Of a stretch of DNA of 64,000 bases, positions 32,793-43,395 are shown piece after piece. This DNA comes from Prosthecobacter debontii (GTDB lineage Bacteria > Verrucomicrobiota > Verrucomicrobiia > Verrucomicrobiales > Akkermansiaceae). The stretch lies in the NCBI GenBank assembly GCA_945873125.1, contig CAMCBV010000001.1, positions 62,001 to 126,000 of the forward strand. The letters are read 5' to 3'. The stretch's first letter is position 1; each line of letters opens with the position of its first letter. The notes below the pieces were generated by a model that was not told the origin of the DNA, searched no databases, and saw only the letters and a program-made list of their open reading frames with translations. The translations under genes and the position numbers were made by a program.

Positions 32793-35189
32793 ATGTCGAA
32801 ATTCCATACATTTTATTGGCGGCAGATCCCATGCGGGTTGTTCATGGGTTTGGCAAGTCTGCAAGCCCAACAAGATCCACCGCGTGCAAGTGTGGTTGAG
32901 CCCGCGCTGCAGGCTGATCCGGCAAATGATTTGTTTCAGCGCGGAAAGAATATTTACGACTCGGCCCAGAATGCCGCTGATGCCGAGACGCGGCGTGAGG
33001 ATTATCTGAGATCCGCGGGTATTTTCAGCGATTATCTCAACGAGTTCGGACACAATGCGAATGCCGAAGCCGCGTGGTGGTATTTGGGAAGCAGTTACCT
33101 TCAGGTAGGAATGGCCGATGATGCGAAGCGTTGCTTTTCAACCCTGATCAAAGGCTTTGGTGAAGGCAAATACGCCGCAGTGGCAGCATATACGATGGCT
33201 TTGGATCATTATAACAAGCGGGAATATGCATTTGCCGCTCCTCTTTTTGAAAGATTCGCTGCCAATGGATCACGTCCTGAAGATAAATCTAAGGGCAAGC
33301 TGCTGGCTGGAAGCTGTTATCGAATGGATGGTCGGGACCGGGATGCGGCAAAAGCATTCCAGGAAGTGATCGAGGATCCGAAGGGAGCGGAATTGCATGA
33401 GCAGGCGAGGTTGTATCTGGGCCATGTCACCTACAAACAAGGTAAAATCGAAGATGCCTTGAAGTTCTTCGAGCAAGTGGCGAAGTCTGAGGCTTCGGAA
33501 AAAATCCGTGCTGAAGCGGCTCTGCATGCCGCGATTGCCGCAACCAAGCTCGGCAAGTCAGGTGTTGCGGAAAGCTATTTGCGGGTTGTGTTGGAAAAGC
33601 CCGGCATGGAGTCGGCCCGTCCTGATGCTCAAATCGCATTGATGGAGAATTACTTTGCGGCAAAAAAATATCAGGAGGTCCTTGAGGTCTATAAAAAGAG
33701 CGCGGTGAAAGCGGAGGGTGAGAAAGAAGCCGCAAGGTTGATGCTCGCTGCCCGTGCGATGTTGCAACTCAAACAGGTATCCGAGGCCAGCAAGCTCTTT
33801 CGTGAAATCGAGAGAACTGTTCCTCCGGAAAACGAACTGGCTTTTCAGGCATCGTATTACCGACTGAACTGTTTTTTCCAGATCGAAGGAAACTATGTGA
33901 CGGAGCAAGTGGACGCATTTCTTCAGATCTACGAAAAATCCCATCCCAACGATACTCGCATCCATACCGCACTGTTGATCAAAGCCGAGACCTTGTTCTC
34001 ACAAAACAAGATTCCGGCAGCAGCTGAAGTTTACGCAAGGGTGGATCCCAAATTGCTTGCTGCATCGAATCGCCCCGGATTTCTTTATCAACGGGGTTGG
34101 TGTCTTTCTGAAGCTGGCGACAAACAGGGATCAATCCGCTCGCTTGGAGAATTTATCTCGCAGTATCCCAAGGATGAGCGCGTTCATCATGCTCTGGTGA
34201 AACGAGCCAAATGTTTTGTGGAGACAGGGGATCTAGGCAAAGCCATTGCCGATTACGATAGGGTTGTCGCAGCAAAAAACGCTCCTGAGGATCTTGTATC
34301 GCTTGCTTGGCTGGAGTCCGCGCGCGCGCGCCGCAAAGAGGACAATATCGAAAATATGCTGGTCCGTTACAAAGGTCTGTTAGAACTAAAGGACCTCAGT
34401 GCGAACCTTGAGTCCGAGGCTAGGTATTGGATTGGCTGGGGTCTCGTGAAGACCAACCAGCCCAAAGAGGCGGTGCCGTTTCTCAATGAAGCCCGCAAAC
34501 TTCGCAAAGACGCCTATGGCAAACACGCCGGTTTGTTGTTAGCTCTCTCCTATTTTTCATCGCAAGATGCCATACAGCTAGGCGCAGAGATTGAACTGGC
34601 CATGGAAGGTGGTTACCCAAATGAGATACCCGCGCAAGCTTTGCAGTGGGCCGGCATGCAATTCTTTAACTCCAAAGACTACGTCGCGGCTGCGAAGTTT
34701 CTTGGCCTTGCGGCAAACGACAAGGAACCACGGACGACCCCGAAAAAAGTCTGGCGTTATTTGGCAAAATCCCGGCTCGAAACCAACCAGTCCAAAGAGG
34801 CGCTCAGTGCGATCGGCCATGTATTGGAGGTGGAGGATCAACCCGCCTGGAAGGCGGATGGGTTGTTGGATCAAGCCCGCGGTCTTTATCAATTGAAGCG
34901 GTTTGATGATGCGCGTAAATCCGCAGATGAAGGATTGGAATTGCATCCCCAAGGTCGCACGTCAGCCGGATTACGTATCGTTTCGGGCGATCTCCATGCT
35001 CTGAAGGAAAACGTTGGAGAGGCTGCTGCAGATTATCTGTACGTGATCCAGTTCAATCAGGATGCGGACCTCAGGCCCCTCGCGATCCATAAATATGTTC
35101 TGCTTTTGGAGAAGCAGAACAAAAATGCTGAAGCTCAGAAATACAAAACCCAACTTGAATCGGAGTTTCCGGATTGGAAGGCGCCTTAG
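32793..35189 (+). CDS. Large exported TPR-repeat protein
   Basis: A 798-residue protein with a likely signal peptide (CGLFMGLASLQAQ near residues 14-26) and a chain of about fifteen TPR or TPR-like helical pairs over the rest, such as AWWYLGSSYLQVGMADDAKR, LYLGHVTYKQGKIEDALKFF and FLYQRGWCLSEAGDKQGSI. There are no catalytic domains. It resembles the long periplasmic TPR proteins found in ExbB-ExbD operons of Verrucomicrobiota, Planctomycetes and Bacteroidetes, and TolA/YbgF-type scaffold roles have been proposed for these. It lies 7 bases after exbD, so it is very likely part of the same machine. Confidence 0.82.
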   Translation: MSKFHTFYWRQIPCGLFMGLASLQAQQDPPRASVVEPALQADPANDLFQRGKNIYDSAQNAADAETRREDYLRSAGIFSDYLNEFGHNANAEAAWWYLGSSYLQVGMADDAKRCFSTLIKGFGEGKYAAVAAYTMALDHYNKREYAFAAPLFERFAANGSRPEDKSKGKLLAGSCYRMDGRDRDAAKAFQEVIEDPKGAELHEQARLYLGHVTYKQGKIEDALKFFEQVAKSEASEKIRAEAALHAAIAATKLGKSGVAESYLRVVLEKPGMESARPDAQIALMENYFAAKKYQEVLEVYKKSAVKAEGEKEAARLMLAARAMLQLKQVSEASKLFREIERTVPPENELAFQASYYRLNCFFQIEGNYVTEQVDAFLQIYEKSHPNDTRIHTALLIKAETLFSQNKIPAAAEVYARVDPKLLAASNRPGFLYQRGWCLSEAGDKQGSIRSLGEFISQYPKDERVHHALVKRAKCFVETGDLGKAIADYDRVVAAKNAPEDLVSLAWLESARARRKEDNIENMLVRYKGLLELKDLSANLESEARYWIGWGLVKTNQPKEAVPFLNEARKLRKDAYGKHAGLLLALSYFSSQDAIQLGAEIELAMEGGYPNEIPAQALQWAGMQFFNSKDYVAAAKFLGLAANDKEPRTTPKKVWRYLAKSRLETNQSKEALSAIGHVLEVEDQPAWKADGLLDQARGLYQLKRFDDARKSADEGLELHPQGRTSAGLRIVSGDLHALKENVGEAAADYLYVIQFNQDADLRPLAIHKYVLLLEKQNKNAEAQKYKTQLESEFPDWKAP

Positions 35190-35236
35190 CTGTTCATTTT
35201 CACATCCGGTTTTTTAGATGGAGTGAATCCTCCCCT

Positions 35237-36613
35237 ATGATGAGCTGTTGCAATCAAATCGATGAGGAAACGCACCATTCCATGACAGCCGGCGCGTCAA
35301 CCGTTCTTGCTGCCGCGGCCGCGCTCCCTGAGATTGAAGGACTCGAGCGGGAAATCGCCACCGTTGAAGCTGCTTCCGCAAGAGGTTATTTTCTCCCTGA
35401 TGAGGAGGAGTGGTTGAAACTACGGTATTCCCAGTATCTCACCTTGCGCGCCTCGCTGCTGGCAACGATTGAGGAAATTGGCGGACAGGCGGGGGATGGG
35501 CTTGTTCAATCGAACGCGCGCCTGCCGTTGTTCAGCATTGCCTTTGCTGCCGCTTGTATTTTGCTTCGCTGCAACCGCTTTATTGTCGATCTTGCGGCGC
35601 AACATCCGGTTTTATGGAAGAAGCTGGATGAGGTGGATGAAGTTTCCGGCATTCCTAGGAAATCGTTTACCACAATCTATGAGGCCTTCACCTCACCATG
35701 GAACCAACTTCGTTTCCTCAATGCCGCGGATCATTACATCCGGCATCGTGATGAAATTTTTTCTCTCGCTGGCGATCCTAGCCTCGGCCCGATTATTGAT
35801 CTACTGAAATTTGAAGAGCCTTTTATCGTACGACGTCGCCGTGAAGTTTTGAAACGACGTATTTCCTATCGTTGGTTTTCATTTCTCAGGCGTCATCGTT
35901 CCGCATGGAAAAATGTCATGCGCGGAATGTTTGAAGTATCAGGTCGCGCCATCGCGGAACTTCATCAACCGGGCATCAAGCCCTTGGGCGCGCCCAAGCG
36001 CATTCACCGCTCGCTTCAGCATCAAATCCTTGAGCTGTCGAAACCCGGCGATGTGTTCGTCACCCGACATGACGATGCGCTCAGCAATTGGTTCTTGCCC
36101 GGCTTCTGGCCTCATGCGGCTTTGTTTCTTGGAAAAAACTCTAGCCGGAATCCAGAATTGGGCGAGCTCATGCCATTTCATCCTGATGATTCCTGGTTTC
36201 TTGAATCAAAAAAAGACGGGGTCAAAATACGTTCTTATCGTGAAACGCTGGATGTCGATGCATTGATCGTCTTGCGACCTCCTTTGTCAGAGCCGGAACT
36301 TCAGCGCGGAATCCAACGTGCGCTGACCCATCTTGGCAAACCCTACGATTTCCTTTTTGATTTCCGTACGGCGGATCGGCTCGTATGCACCGAGGTTATC
36401 TACCGAGGCTATCACGGGATCGACCCTATCCGGTTTGAGCTCCGTGAAGTGGGAGGGAGGCTTTGCCTTCCTGCCGAGGAATTTCTTGATCAAGCGCTCG
36501 CCTGCGGGTTTGAACTCATTCTTACGGCAGGTCTGGAAGGCGATCACCTGCTCACCGGGCCGGATGCTGAAAACGCATTTCATACAAGCAGGGGGAAGGC
36601 CAAAGCTCCATGA
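35237..36613 (+). CDS. YiiX/YaeF-type permuted papain-like protein
   Basis: A 458-residue protein whose C-terminal half is a permuted NlpC/P60 papain-fold (YiiX/YaeF) domain. The marks are SKPGDVFVTRHDDALSNWF, WPHAALFLG with the histidine before the cysteine (the permuted order), a beta-rich DDSWFLESKKDGVKIRSY, and DRLVCTEVIYRGY carrying the Cys. The N-terminal 200 residues are helical without a recognised domain. ATG 35237 (MMSCC) lies 48 bases after the TPR stop; an in-frame ATG at 35282 is the alternative. The stop overlaps the next gene in ATGA. Substrates of this class are peptides, glycopeptides or lipid-linked amides; none is proven here. Confidence 0.78.
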   Translation: MMSCCNQIDEETHHSMTAGASTVLAAAAALPEIEGLEREIATVEAASARGYFLPDEEEWLKLRYSQYLTLRASLLATIEEIGGQAGDGLVQSNARLPLFSIAFAAACILLRCNRFIVDLAAQHPVLWKKLDEVDEVSGIPRKSFTTIYEAFTSPWNQLRFLNAADHYIRHRDEIFSLAGDPSLGPIIDLLKFEEPFIVRRRREVLKRRISYRWFSFLRRHRSAWKNVMRGMFEVSGRAIAELHQPGIKPLGAPKRIHRSLQHQILELSKPGDVFVTRHDDALSNWFLPGFWPHAALFLGKNSSRNPELGELMPFHPDDSWFLESKKDGVKIRSYRETLDVDALIVLRPPLSEPELQRGIQRALTHLGKPYDFLFDFRTADRLVCTEVIYRGYHGIDPIRFELREVGGRLCLPAEEFLDQALACGFELILTAGLEGDHLLTGPDAENAFHTSRGKAKAP

Positions 36614-37995
36614 TTTTAAGTCGGCGCGCATTTTTACATTTGGGCAGCTCTGCATATTTAACGCCATGGGCGGGTGGACAGCAGCCAGTTATTGATCGAG
36701 CGATTGATCTGCCTGGAAGCGATCGTTACCGCATGGCTTGTAAATTGTTCAACAGTCGGTTGGAACCCAAGCCTGCGGCCGTGAAGAAATGTTTTTCGGA
36801 TGATGAAGTGATTGCCGGCATCAAGTGGGCGCGGGCACAAAAGAAATCCATTTCGATCAAAAGCGGCGGCCATTGTTTCGAAGGATATTGCATGGCGGAT
36901 GATTCGCTCTCGTTGGACATGTCGGGGATGAACAAAATGTCATTCGATCAAAATGCAAAAACCCTCACGGTCGAACCGGGTGCGACGTTACGTCAAATCA
37001 ATGATTTTCTTTTGGCCAAAGGACGTGTGCTGCCTGCCGGATCTTGCGCAGGGGTTGGTATTGGCGGACTCACGCTGGGAGGTGGTTACGGTTTGTTGGC
37101 CAGACAATACGGACTCACGTGTGATCAATTGACAGCTTTGCGGATGATCGACGCGCAGGGAGCGGTGCATCCATGCGAAGGCGATCATGAGTTGCTTAAA
37201 GCATGCAGGGGTGGGGGCAATGGTAATTTTGGGGTCATTACCCAGTTCCGATTTCGTACCCGAAAAGCTCCAACTCACTTGTATCATCGCCGTTTCAAAG
37301 CAACGCATCTGACGCCGGAAAAAGTGAGTTTGTTGTTGGAAACGTGGTTTGCTTCTACCCAAGAATTGCCACGCGATGCGTTTTCGGCGTTTGTGTTGAA
37401 TGGCAAATCGCTGACCGTGCTGCTCACCCATACCGATCTTGAAAGCCAAGCGGGCATCACGGAGAAAATGAAGCCGCTCGCAAAGCTTGTCGACACTGTC
37501 ACCCGCTATTACGCGCCGCTCTATCCGGCAGCGATCAAAGCCTATTATGGGCGCCCCGGTCCGTTGCCTTTCAAAAATGCGTGCGCCGGGATGTTACAAG
37601 GTTTTGCCGAGCTGAAAGGTGTGGTTGAAGCGCTTGCCCGGCAGGTTGCAGATACGGGTGGGGTGATTTGGCAGTGCAACACACTGGGTGGCGCTATCCA
37701 AGATGCCGCCTACAAGGAAGCCTCGGTTTTTGCGCATCGCGATTGCAATTACATGTCCGAAATCCAAGGTTACTGGGACGATCCGAAGCGCGAGGCAGCG
37801 GTCATCAAAGCTGTCGATGCAATCCAAACCTCACTGGCGGATCATGGAATCCGGCGCCACTACTGCAACTACCCCGATCGTAATTTTACCCATCCTCAAA
37901 AATCCTATTTTGGAGATCTCGGTTTTCTTCAAAAAATCAAACTACAATATGATCCCGATGATGTTTTTCATCACCCTCAGGGCGTGCGGGTCTAA
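36610..37995 (+). CDS. Tat-exported BBE-type FAD oxidoreductase
   Basis: A 461-residue flavoprotein of the berberine bridge/glucooligosaccharide oxidase group. LSRRAFLHLGSSAY at the N-terminus is a twin-arginine signal, matching export with bound FAD. The FAD domain has SIKSGGHCFEGY (His for one covalent flavin bond) and LPAGSCAGVGIGGLTLGGGYG (Cys for the second), so bicovalent attachment is predicted. The family C-terminus is present as CNYPDRNF near 420. It follows the YiiX-type gene with an ATGA overlap, so it belongs to the same operon. Substrates of the class are sugars or alkaloids; an oligosaccharide is the more likely choice in a bacterium. Confidence 0.87.
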   Translation: MILSRRAFLHLGSSAYLTPWAGGQQPVIDRAIDLPGSDRYRMACKLFNSRLEPKPAAVKKCFSDDEVIAGIKWARAQKKSISIKSGGHCFEGYCMADDSLSLDMSGMNKMSFDQNAKTLTVEPGATLRQINDFLLAKGRVLPAGSCAGVGIGGLTLGGGYGLLARQYGLTCDQLTALRMIDAQGAVHPCEGDHELLKACRGGGNGNFGVITQFRFRTRKAPTHLYHRRFKATHLTPEKVSLLLETWFASTQELPRDAFSAFVLNGKSLTVLLTHTDLESQAGITEKMKPLAKLVDTVTRYYAPLYPAAIKAYYGRPGPLPFKNACAGMLQGFAELKGVVEALARQVADTGGVIWQCNTLGGAIQDAAYKEASVFAHRDCNYMSEIQGYWDDPKREAAVIKAVDAIQTSLADHGIRRHYCNYPDRNFTHPQKSYFGDLGFLQKIKLQYDPDDVFHHPQGVRV

Positions 37996-38005
37996 GAAAT
38001 GAAGT

Positions 38006-38458
38006 TTATTTAGCCTCTCCGGCGGGAATGATCAAGGTGGGCACCATGGCTTTTCTGACCATACCTTCAGCAACGCTGCCGAGGATGAGAGCGGCAAGGA
38101 CATTGTGTCCGTGGGAGCCCAGAATAACGAAATCGGCTCCGATCTCGTCAACTTTTGCCTCCAATTCGAGCAGCGGACTTCCATCGCTAAGGTGAGTTAC
38201 GGGTGCGACCCCTTTGGTACTGATTTCGGCTGCGGAAGTCATGAGCGCCTCTTTCGCACGTTTGCGCGATTCTTCGTGAAAGGAGTGGATCTCAGGAAAC
38301 TCGCCGGGGCTTAAGCCATAAGCCGTATATGTTGGCTCTGGCTCAATGACATGGAGCAGGTGGAGCTCCGCGCCAAATGCCTTAGCAAGATCAGTGGCAG
38401 CTGTGACAACGCCGGGGGTCGCATTGGAAAAATCGATGGCGGCAAGGATTTTTTTCAT
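38006..38458 (-). CDS. Universal stress protein, ATP-binding type
   Basis: A 150-residue UspA-domain protein. KKILAAIDFSNATPGVV opens the domain, LLHVIEP ends the second strand, and GSHGHNVLAALILGS is the G-2x-G-9x-G(S) ATP-binding motif, so it belongs to the nucleotide-binding group. It is convergent with the flavoprotein gene (10 bases between stops), and its mRNA probably starts near 38460. No partner gene is apparent. Confidence 0.92.
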   Translation of the reverse strand: MKKILAAIDFSNATPGVVTAATDLAKAFGAELHLLHVIEPEPTYTAYGLSPGEFPEIHSFHEESRKRAKEALMTSAAEISTKGVAPVTHLSDGSPLLELEAKVDEIGADFVILGSHGHNVLAALILGSVAEGMVRKAMVPTLIIPAGEAK

Positions 38459-38510
38459 GCCTTAACATAGACTGGGAATCGCGGTCGGCAAAGACAAAGA
38501 TTGTTCAATT

Positions 38511-39968
38511 TCAAGCAAGGATACCCTTGATGACCTTGGCTGGTTCGACCCCCGTGAGACGTTGATCCAAGCCTTGGAACTTATAGGTCATGCGTTCGTG
38601 GTCGATACCTAAGGTGTGCAGGATGGTGGCGTGCAAATCACGAACATGAACCGGATTTTGCGTGATATTGTAGCTCATCTCATCGGTTTCACCGTAGGTT
38701 TGCCCACCCTTGATACCCCCGCCAGCCATCCACAGGCTGAAGCAACGGGGATGGTGATCCCGACCGTAGTTTGTCTCAGAGAGGGCTCCTTGGGAATAGA
38801 CCGTGCGCCCGAACTCGCCACCGCAGATCACGAGAGTATCTTCCAGCATCCCGCGTTGTTTGAGGTCTTGGATGAGGCCGTAGCATGCTTGATCGACATC
38901 CTTGCATTGCGAAGCGAGATCGCGTGGGAGGTCTCCGTGCTGGTCCCAACCACGGTGGAAAATCTGCACGAAGCGTACGCCACGTTCAAGCAAGCGTCTG
39001 GCCATCAGAGCGGAGTTGGCGAAGGTGCCGCGATTTTTGCTTTCATCCCCGTAAAGGTTGTAGGTGTGCTCGGATTCGCTTGAGAGATCGGCAAGTTCCG
39101 GAACGGAGCGCTGCATCCGATAAGCCATCTCGTATTGCTGCATGCGGGTTTGGATTTCAGGATCCTGAATCGCATCGTAGGATTTTTGATTCAGTTTCCC
39201 CAATCCATCCAACATGCTGCGCCGCAGTTCGCGTGGAACGCCGGCTGAATCTTCGAGAAAAAGGACCGGATCGCCGAGTGAGCGGAGCGACACACCTGAG
39301 TATTTTCCGGGAAGGTAACCGGAGCCCCAGAGTCTCGAGGAAATCGCTTGGACGTTGGCGAAGGGAGAGGTGTGTTTGGCGTGGAGCACGACGAAGGATG
39401 GCAAATCCTCATTCATCGAACCGAGACCGTAGGACATCCAAGATCCCATGGATGCTTTGCCGTTGACCATGGATCCGGTGTAGATCAGTTGGTTGGCAGG
39501 TTCGTGGTTGATGGCATCCGTGTGCATGGATTTGATGACACACAGATCATCAGTCATTTTTGCGGTCCACGGCAGCAACTCGCTAACCCACGTGCCGGAC
39601 TCGCCATACTGGTTAAATTTGAACATGGATGGAGCTAGCGGAAACGCTGCCTGACCGGCCGTCATGCCGGTGAGGCGCTCGCCTTCTTTGGCGAGGTAGG
39701 TTTTGAGATCCTCTTTAAAGCGTTTTTTGAGCTCGGGTTTGTAATCGAAGGTATCCAACTGGGATGGCGCGCCGATGAGCGAGATGTAGATCGCGCGTTT
39801 GGCTTTCGGCGCGAACTGTGGGATCGACATGTTGCCCATGGGTTGGGCGGCGCTGAGACCTTCTTTGCCGAGCAAGGATGCCATCGCCGCAACGCCGAGG
39901 CCGGTTCCGGTTTTGCGAAAAAACTGACGGCGTGTGTATGCTTCGTTGTAAATATCTAATGGATTCAT
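38511..39968 (-). CDS. DUF1501 protein with twin-arginine signal
   Basis: A 485-residue member of the DUF1501 family, which is greatly expanded in Planctomycetes and Verrucomicrobia and belongs to the alkaline phosphatase/sulfatase-like fold. The N-terminus [15 protein letters not shown] is a Tat-type signal. Core segments are [71 protein letters not shown] and [20 protein letters not shown]. It lies 6 bases after the PSD1 gene in the same direction, the usual pairing. Molecular function is not established; export together with a cytochrome-domain protein suggests oxidation of, or binding to, an environmental polymer. Confidence 0.9.
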   Translation of the reverse strand: MNPLDIYNEAYTRRQFFRKTGTGLGVAAMASLLGKEGLSAAQPMGNMSIPQFAPKAKRAIYISLIGAPSQLDTFDYKPELKKRFKEDLKTYLAKEGERLTGMTAGQAAFPLAPSMFKFNQYGESGTWVSELLPWTAKMTDDLCVIKSMHTDAINHEPANQLIYTGSMVNGKASMGSWMSYGLGSMNEDLPSFVVLHAKHTSPFANVQAISSRLWGSGYLPGKYSGVSLRSLGDPVLFLEDSAGVPRELRRSMLDGLGKLNQKSYDAIQDPEIQTRMQQYEMAYRMQRSVPELADLSSESEHTYNLYGDESKNRGTFANSALMARRLLERGVRFVQIFHRGWDQHGDLPRDLASQCKDVDQACYGLIQDLKQRGMLEDTLVICGGEFGRTVYSQGALSETNYGRDHHPRCFSLWMAGGGIKGGQTYGETDEMSYNITQNPVHVRDLHATILHTLGIDHERMTYKFQGLDQRLTGVEPAKVIKGILA

Positions 39969-39974
39969 CGTAGT

Positions 39975-42900
39975 TTATCGGGTTACGGTTTCATCAAGGT
40001 TGAAAAGTTGGTTCGCCACCAAGGTCCATGCGGCGAGATCCGTGGTCGGAAGGTTTTGGTCATATGCGAATTCTCCGATGGCGAGTGCGTTTTTCGCTTC
40101 CTCGGGTTTCTCGCGATAATATTTTTCAGCGGCGGTGTGGGTTTCCCGGATTGCTGCGCGTTCCGAACTCTCCAATTTGCGGTTGATGAGTCGCAGAGTG
40201 ATGATGTCGAGGCGTTGATCGAAATCTTTTCCGTCTTTCATGGCGATCGTGGCGAGAGCCCTTGCTGCTTCCACAAATTGTGGATCATTCATGAGGGCGA
40301 GGGCCTGGAGGGGAGTGTTGGTGCGTTCCCGGGCGACACAGAAAATCTCGCGGGTAGGGGCGTTGAGAATTTCCATGGTCGGCGGTGCGGCGGTACGTTT
40401 CCAGAAGGTATACATCGAGCGACGGTAGAGCGCCTCCCCCGTGTCTTGTTTGTAATCCTTCGTGTTGGATTGCGGCATGGCGACAGCGCTCCATACACCT
40501 TCGGGCTGGTAGGGTTTCACGGATGCTCCGCCGATTCTCTTTGACAGTAGGTTTGAGCTTGCGAGAGCGAGGTCACGGATTTGTTCGGCGTCAAGGCGTG
40601 TGCGAGGTCCGCGGGCGAGAAGGTTGTTTGCGGGATCGATTTCGAGTTTCTCCGGAGAGATATGACCGGCCTGGCGGTAGGTTTTTGACAACACGATGGT
40701 CTTGACCATGTGGCGGAAGTCCCACTTGCTTGCGATGAATTCGGAAGCGAGCCAGTCGAGAAGTTTCGGATGGGTGGGGCGCGCGCCCATGATGCCGAAG
40801 TCACCGTTGGTTTCGACGATGCCTTTGCCAAACATGTAATACCAGAGGCGGTTCATCGTAACGCGGGCGGGGAGGGGGTTTTTCGGATCGTTCAGCCACA
40901 TGGCGAGGCCGCGGCGGTCTTTGGCGGTGCCTTCCGGCATGGCGGGCAGCATCGCAGGAGTTTCAGGAAATACTTTTTCCGCTTTGGCTGCGTATGAACC
41001 GCGGGTGAGGACGTGGGCAAAGGGCGCATCTTTTTTCTCCTCGTAGACCAGAGTCATCGATCCGCGATCGCGCATGATTTTTTCTTCTGCTAGAAGTTTG
41101 TCACGCTCGGCGATGAATTCGATGGATGCAGGATCGGCAACAGTGATATAATGTTCGAAGAGAGCATCGTTTTGCTCTTTGGTGCGCTTGTCAGCGGGAA
41201 GTGCGATCCATTCATCGATCATTTGGGTATTTGCCAAACGAGCGATTTCATTTTCTTTGAGCAAGCGACGATAGAGACGGAAATCTTGGAGTGCGACTTT
41301 GCTGTTTATTTTGGAATCGCCATTTGCACGGGAACCGAGAGTAAGGGGTGTGGATGTGACGATGTTTGCGCCAACGGTGTTAGGATAGATTTTAGCGCCG
41401 GTTTTTTTACCATCGATGTAGAGCGACAGGCATTGGTGTCCGCTCTGTGTGCCATCGAAAACAACCATGATATGATACCATTTTTTGGGTTTGAGTTTAC
41501 CGTCCGACAGTAATTTGCATGCGGATTTATCCCAGGAGTCGATCACATGAGCGCCGGGCTTGCCGTCTTCAAAGCTCAGATCCCAGCCACGGTAGCCTTG
41601 CGCGGGATCGATTTTTGCAATGACCGATCCAGTGGGTGCGCCTTCAAACCAAACAAAGCCGCCGTAGCTGACTTGGTCTGCTCGCGTGAAATTTCCGATG
41701 TCACCGAGTTCGATCGGCTTGTCGGAAATGATAACGGCTTTGCCCTTTGGACCATCAATGCGGGCAGGTTCCGTGGGCCACTCTTTGGCTGCGCCATCAA
41801 CAGTGCCGGTCATTTTCCCTTTTTCCGACGTAAGCGGCAGGTGCAGCGAGAGAGTGGAATCGATCTCTTTCGTTTCTGTTTTGGCACGGCTTGTGAGCCA
41901 TGCTTGGAAATCATTTTTTGCCGAGGCCTTACGAGCATCGATGCGTTTGTTCACATCCGATATTTTGACTTGAAGTTGGTTCCATGACTCGCGGTCTTCG
42001 AGGATGGGAGCGAAGATCGATGGTGCATGAGTTGCGCTGTTCTTATCCAAAGCTGACATCGTGTTGTTTCGGAAAAACGCGGTGAGTTGGTAGAATTCCT
42101 TGGTCGAGAACGGATCGAACTTGTGGTCGTGGCAAGATGCACAACTTGCGGTTAGGCCGAGCCAAAGTCCGCCCATGGTGTCAACCCGATCGGCAGCATA
42201 AATGGCATCGTATTCCTCTGCGATCGCGCCGCCCTCGCCAGTGGTTGCAAGGCAACGCAGGAAGCCAGTGGCGATTTTTTGGTCAAGACTTGGTTCAGGC
42301 AAGAGATCGCCGGCGATTTGTTCGGTGGTGAACTGGTCCCAAGGCATGTTGGAGTGGAAGGCACGGATGACCCAGTCGCGGTACGGCCAGATGGCGCGGT
42401 AGTTGTCGATGTGGATGCCGTGGGTGTCGGCGTAACGGGCGGCGTCGAGCCAGTGGCGGGTGAAATGTTCCGCACTGGTGACGCTTTCCAAAATCCGGTC
42501 TGCTTCCGCGGAGATGGCAGCATCCGGATTTTTTTCGTAAGCCGCGACGAAGGCATCGGTAGCAGTTGGCTCCGGGGGAAGTCCGGTGAGGTCGAAAGAC
42601 AGGCGGCGGTGAAATCTGCGAGGGTCCTCAGGTTCGTTCGGGGCGAGTCCGGCTTGGACGAGCTTTTCGTGGACAAAGCCATCAATAGGCTTTTCTGACC
42701 AATCGTTTTTAGGAGGGGTGTTCCGGACCACGGGCTGGTAAGACCAATGGCCTTCGTATTTGGCGCCCTGCTCGATCCATTTTTCGATCAAGGCGATTTC
42801 ACGTGAGTTCATCACCTTGTGACTCTCTGGTGGAGGCATAACCTCGTCCTTGTCCTTGGATTTGATCAATCTCATCAACTCGGATTCCGCAGGGTTTCCT

Positions 42901-43190
42901 TTGATGATGACCGGGGAACCGGATTCACGGATTTTGAAAGCTTCCGCCTCTATATCGAGGCGCAGGGGTTCTTTTTCAGGCTTACGAGTGCCGGCATCCG
43001 GGCCGTGACAGTGATAGCAATACTCGGATAGAATCGGCTGGATGTGTTCGTTGAAGGAGACGGTTTGAGGCAATGTCATCGGACTTTCCTCAGTATCCAC
43101 TGCGGGTTTCCGAGATGATGCGGTCGTGTGCTCCTTACAGCTTGAGATCAGCAGGAAGAGGGATAGCAGTGAGAAGTGAGTGACTTTCAT
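39975..43190 (-). CDS. PSD1 protein: PSCyt1-DUF1549-LamG-DUF1553
   Basis: A 1071-residue exported, lipoprotein-like protein (LLSLFLLISSCKE gives a possible lipobox at Cys). The order is: cytochrome-c-like PSCyt1 with the heme site YCYHCHGPDAG, then DUF1549 (HWLDAARYADTHGIHID, TTEQIAGDLLPEP), a second CxxCH (ASCHDH region), a LamG/concanavalin-like insertion around residues 480-660 (MVVFDGTQSGHQCLSLYIDG), and DUF1553 (RVTMNRLWYYMFGKGIVETN, RRSMYTFWKRTAAPPTMEIL, ERTNTPLQALALMNDPQFVE). ATG 43190 fits the signal peptide. These proteins are a hallmark of the PVC group; the partner DUF1501 gene follows. Confidence 0.9.
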   Translation of the reverse strand: MKVTHFSLLSLFLLISSCKEHTTASSRKPAVDTEESPMTLPQTVSFNEHIQPILSEYCYHCHGPDAGTRKPEKEPLRLDIEAEAFKIRESGSPVIIKGNPAESELMRLIKSKDKDEVMPPPESHKVMNSREIALIEKWIEQGAKYEGHWSYQPVVRNTPPKNDWSEKPIDGFVHEKLVQAGLAPNEPEDPRRFHRRLSFDLTGLPPEPTATDAFVAAYEKNPDAAISAEADRILESVTSAEHFTRHWLDAARYADTHGIHIDNYRAIWPYRDWVIRAFHSNMPWDQFTTEQIAGDLLPEPSLDQKIATGFLRCLATTGEGGAIAEEYDAIYAADRVDTMGGLWLGLTASCASCHDHKFDPFSTKEFYQLTAFFRNNTMSALDKNSATHAPSIFAPILEDRESWNQLQVKISDVNKRIDARKASAKNDFQAWLTSRAKTETKEIDSTLSLHLPLTSEKGKMTGTVDGAAKEWPTEPARIDGPKGKAVIISDKPIELGDIGNFTRADQVSYGGFVWFEGAPTGSVIAKIDPAQGYRGWDLSFEDGKPGAHVIDSWDKSACKLLSDGKLKPKKWYHIMVVFDGTQSGHQCLSLYIDGKKTGAKIYPNTVGANIVTSTPLTLGSRANGDSKINSKVALQDFRLYRRLLKENEIARLANTQMIDEWIALPADKRTKEQNDALFEHYITVADPASIEFIAERDKLLAEEKIMRDRGSMTLVYEEKKDAPFAHVLTRGSYAAKAEKVFPETPAMLPAMPEGTAKDRRGLAMWLNDPKNPLPARVTMNRLWYYMFGKGIVETNGDFGIMGARPTHPKLLDWLASEFIASKWDFRHMVKTIVLSKTYRQAGHISPEKLEIDPANNLLARGPRTRLDAEQIRDLALASSNLLSKRIGGASVKPYQPEGVWSAVAMPQSNTKDYKQDTGEALYRRSMYTFWKRTAAPPTMEILNAPTREIFCVARERTNTPLQALALMNDPQFVEAARALATIAMKDGKDFDQRLDIITLRLINRKLESSERAAIRETHTAAEKYYREKPEEAKNALAIGEFAYDQNLPTTDLAAWTLVANQLFNLDETVTR

Positions 43191-43395
43191 GAGGGGAAAA
43201 CGGAATTGAGGCACATTTTGATACGGGAGTTCGCTCCTGTTCTATCGGAAAAATCTGAATTTCCGCGGCAATCTAGTCCAAATTATCACCAGCTGGCAAA
43301 TGGTAATCCCCGCCCTTTCGAGGAATTTCCATGAAAGGGTATTTTCGCTGGAATTCATTATTGGACTTTGTGGTTGGAAACTTAGAGTGCGCTGC

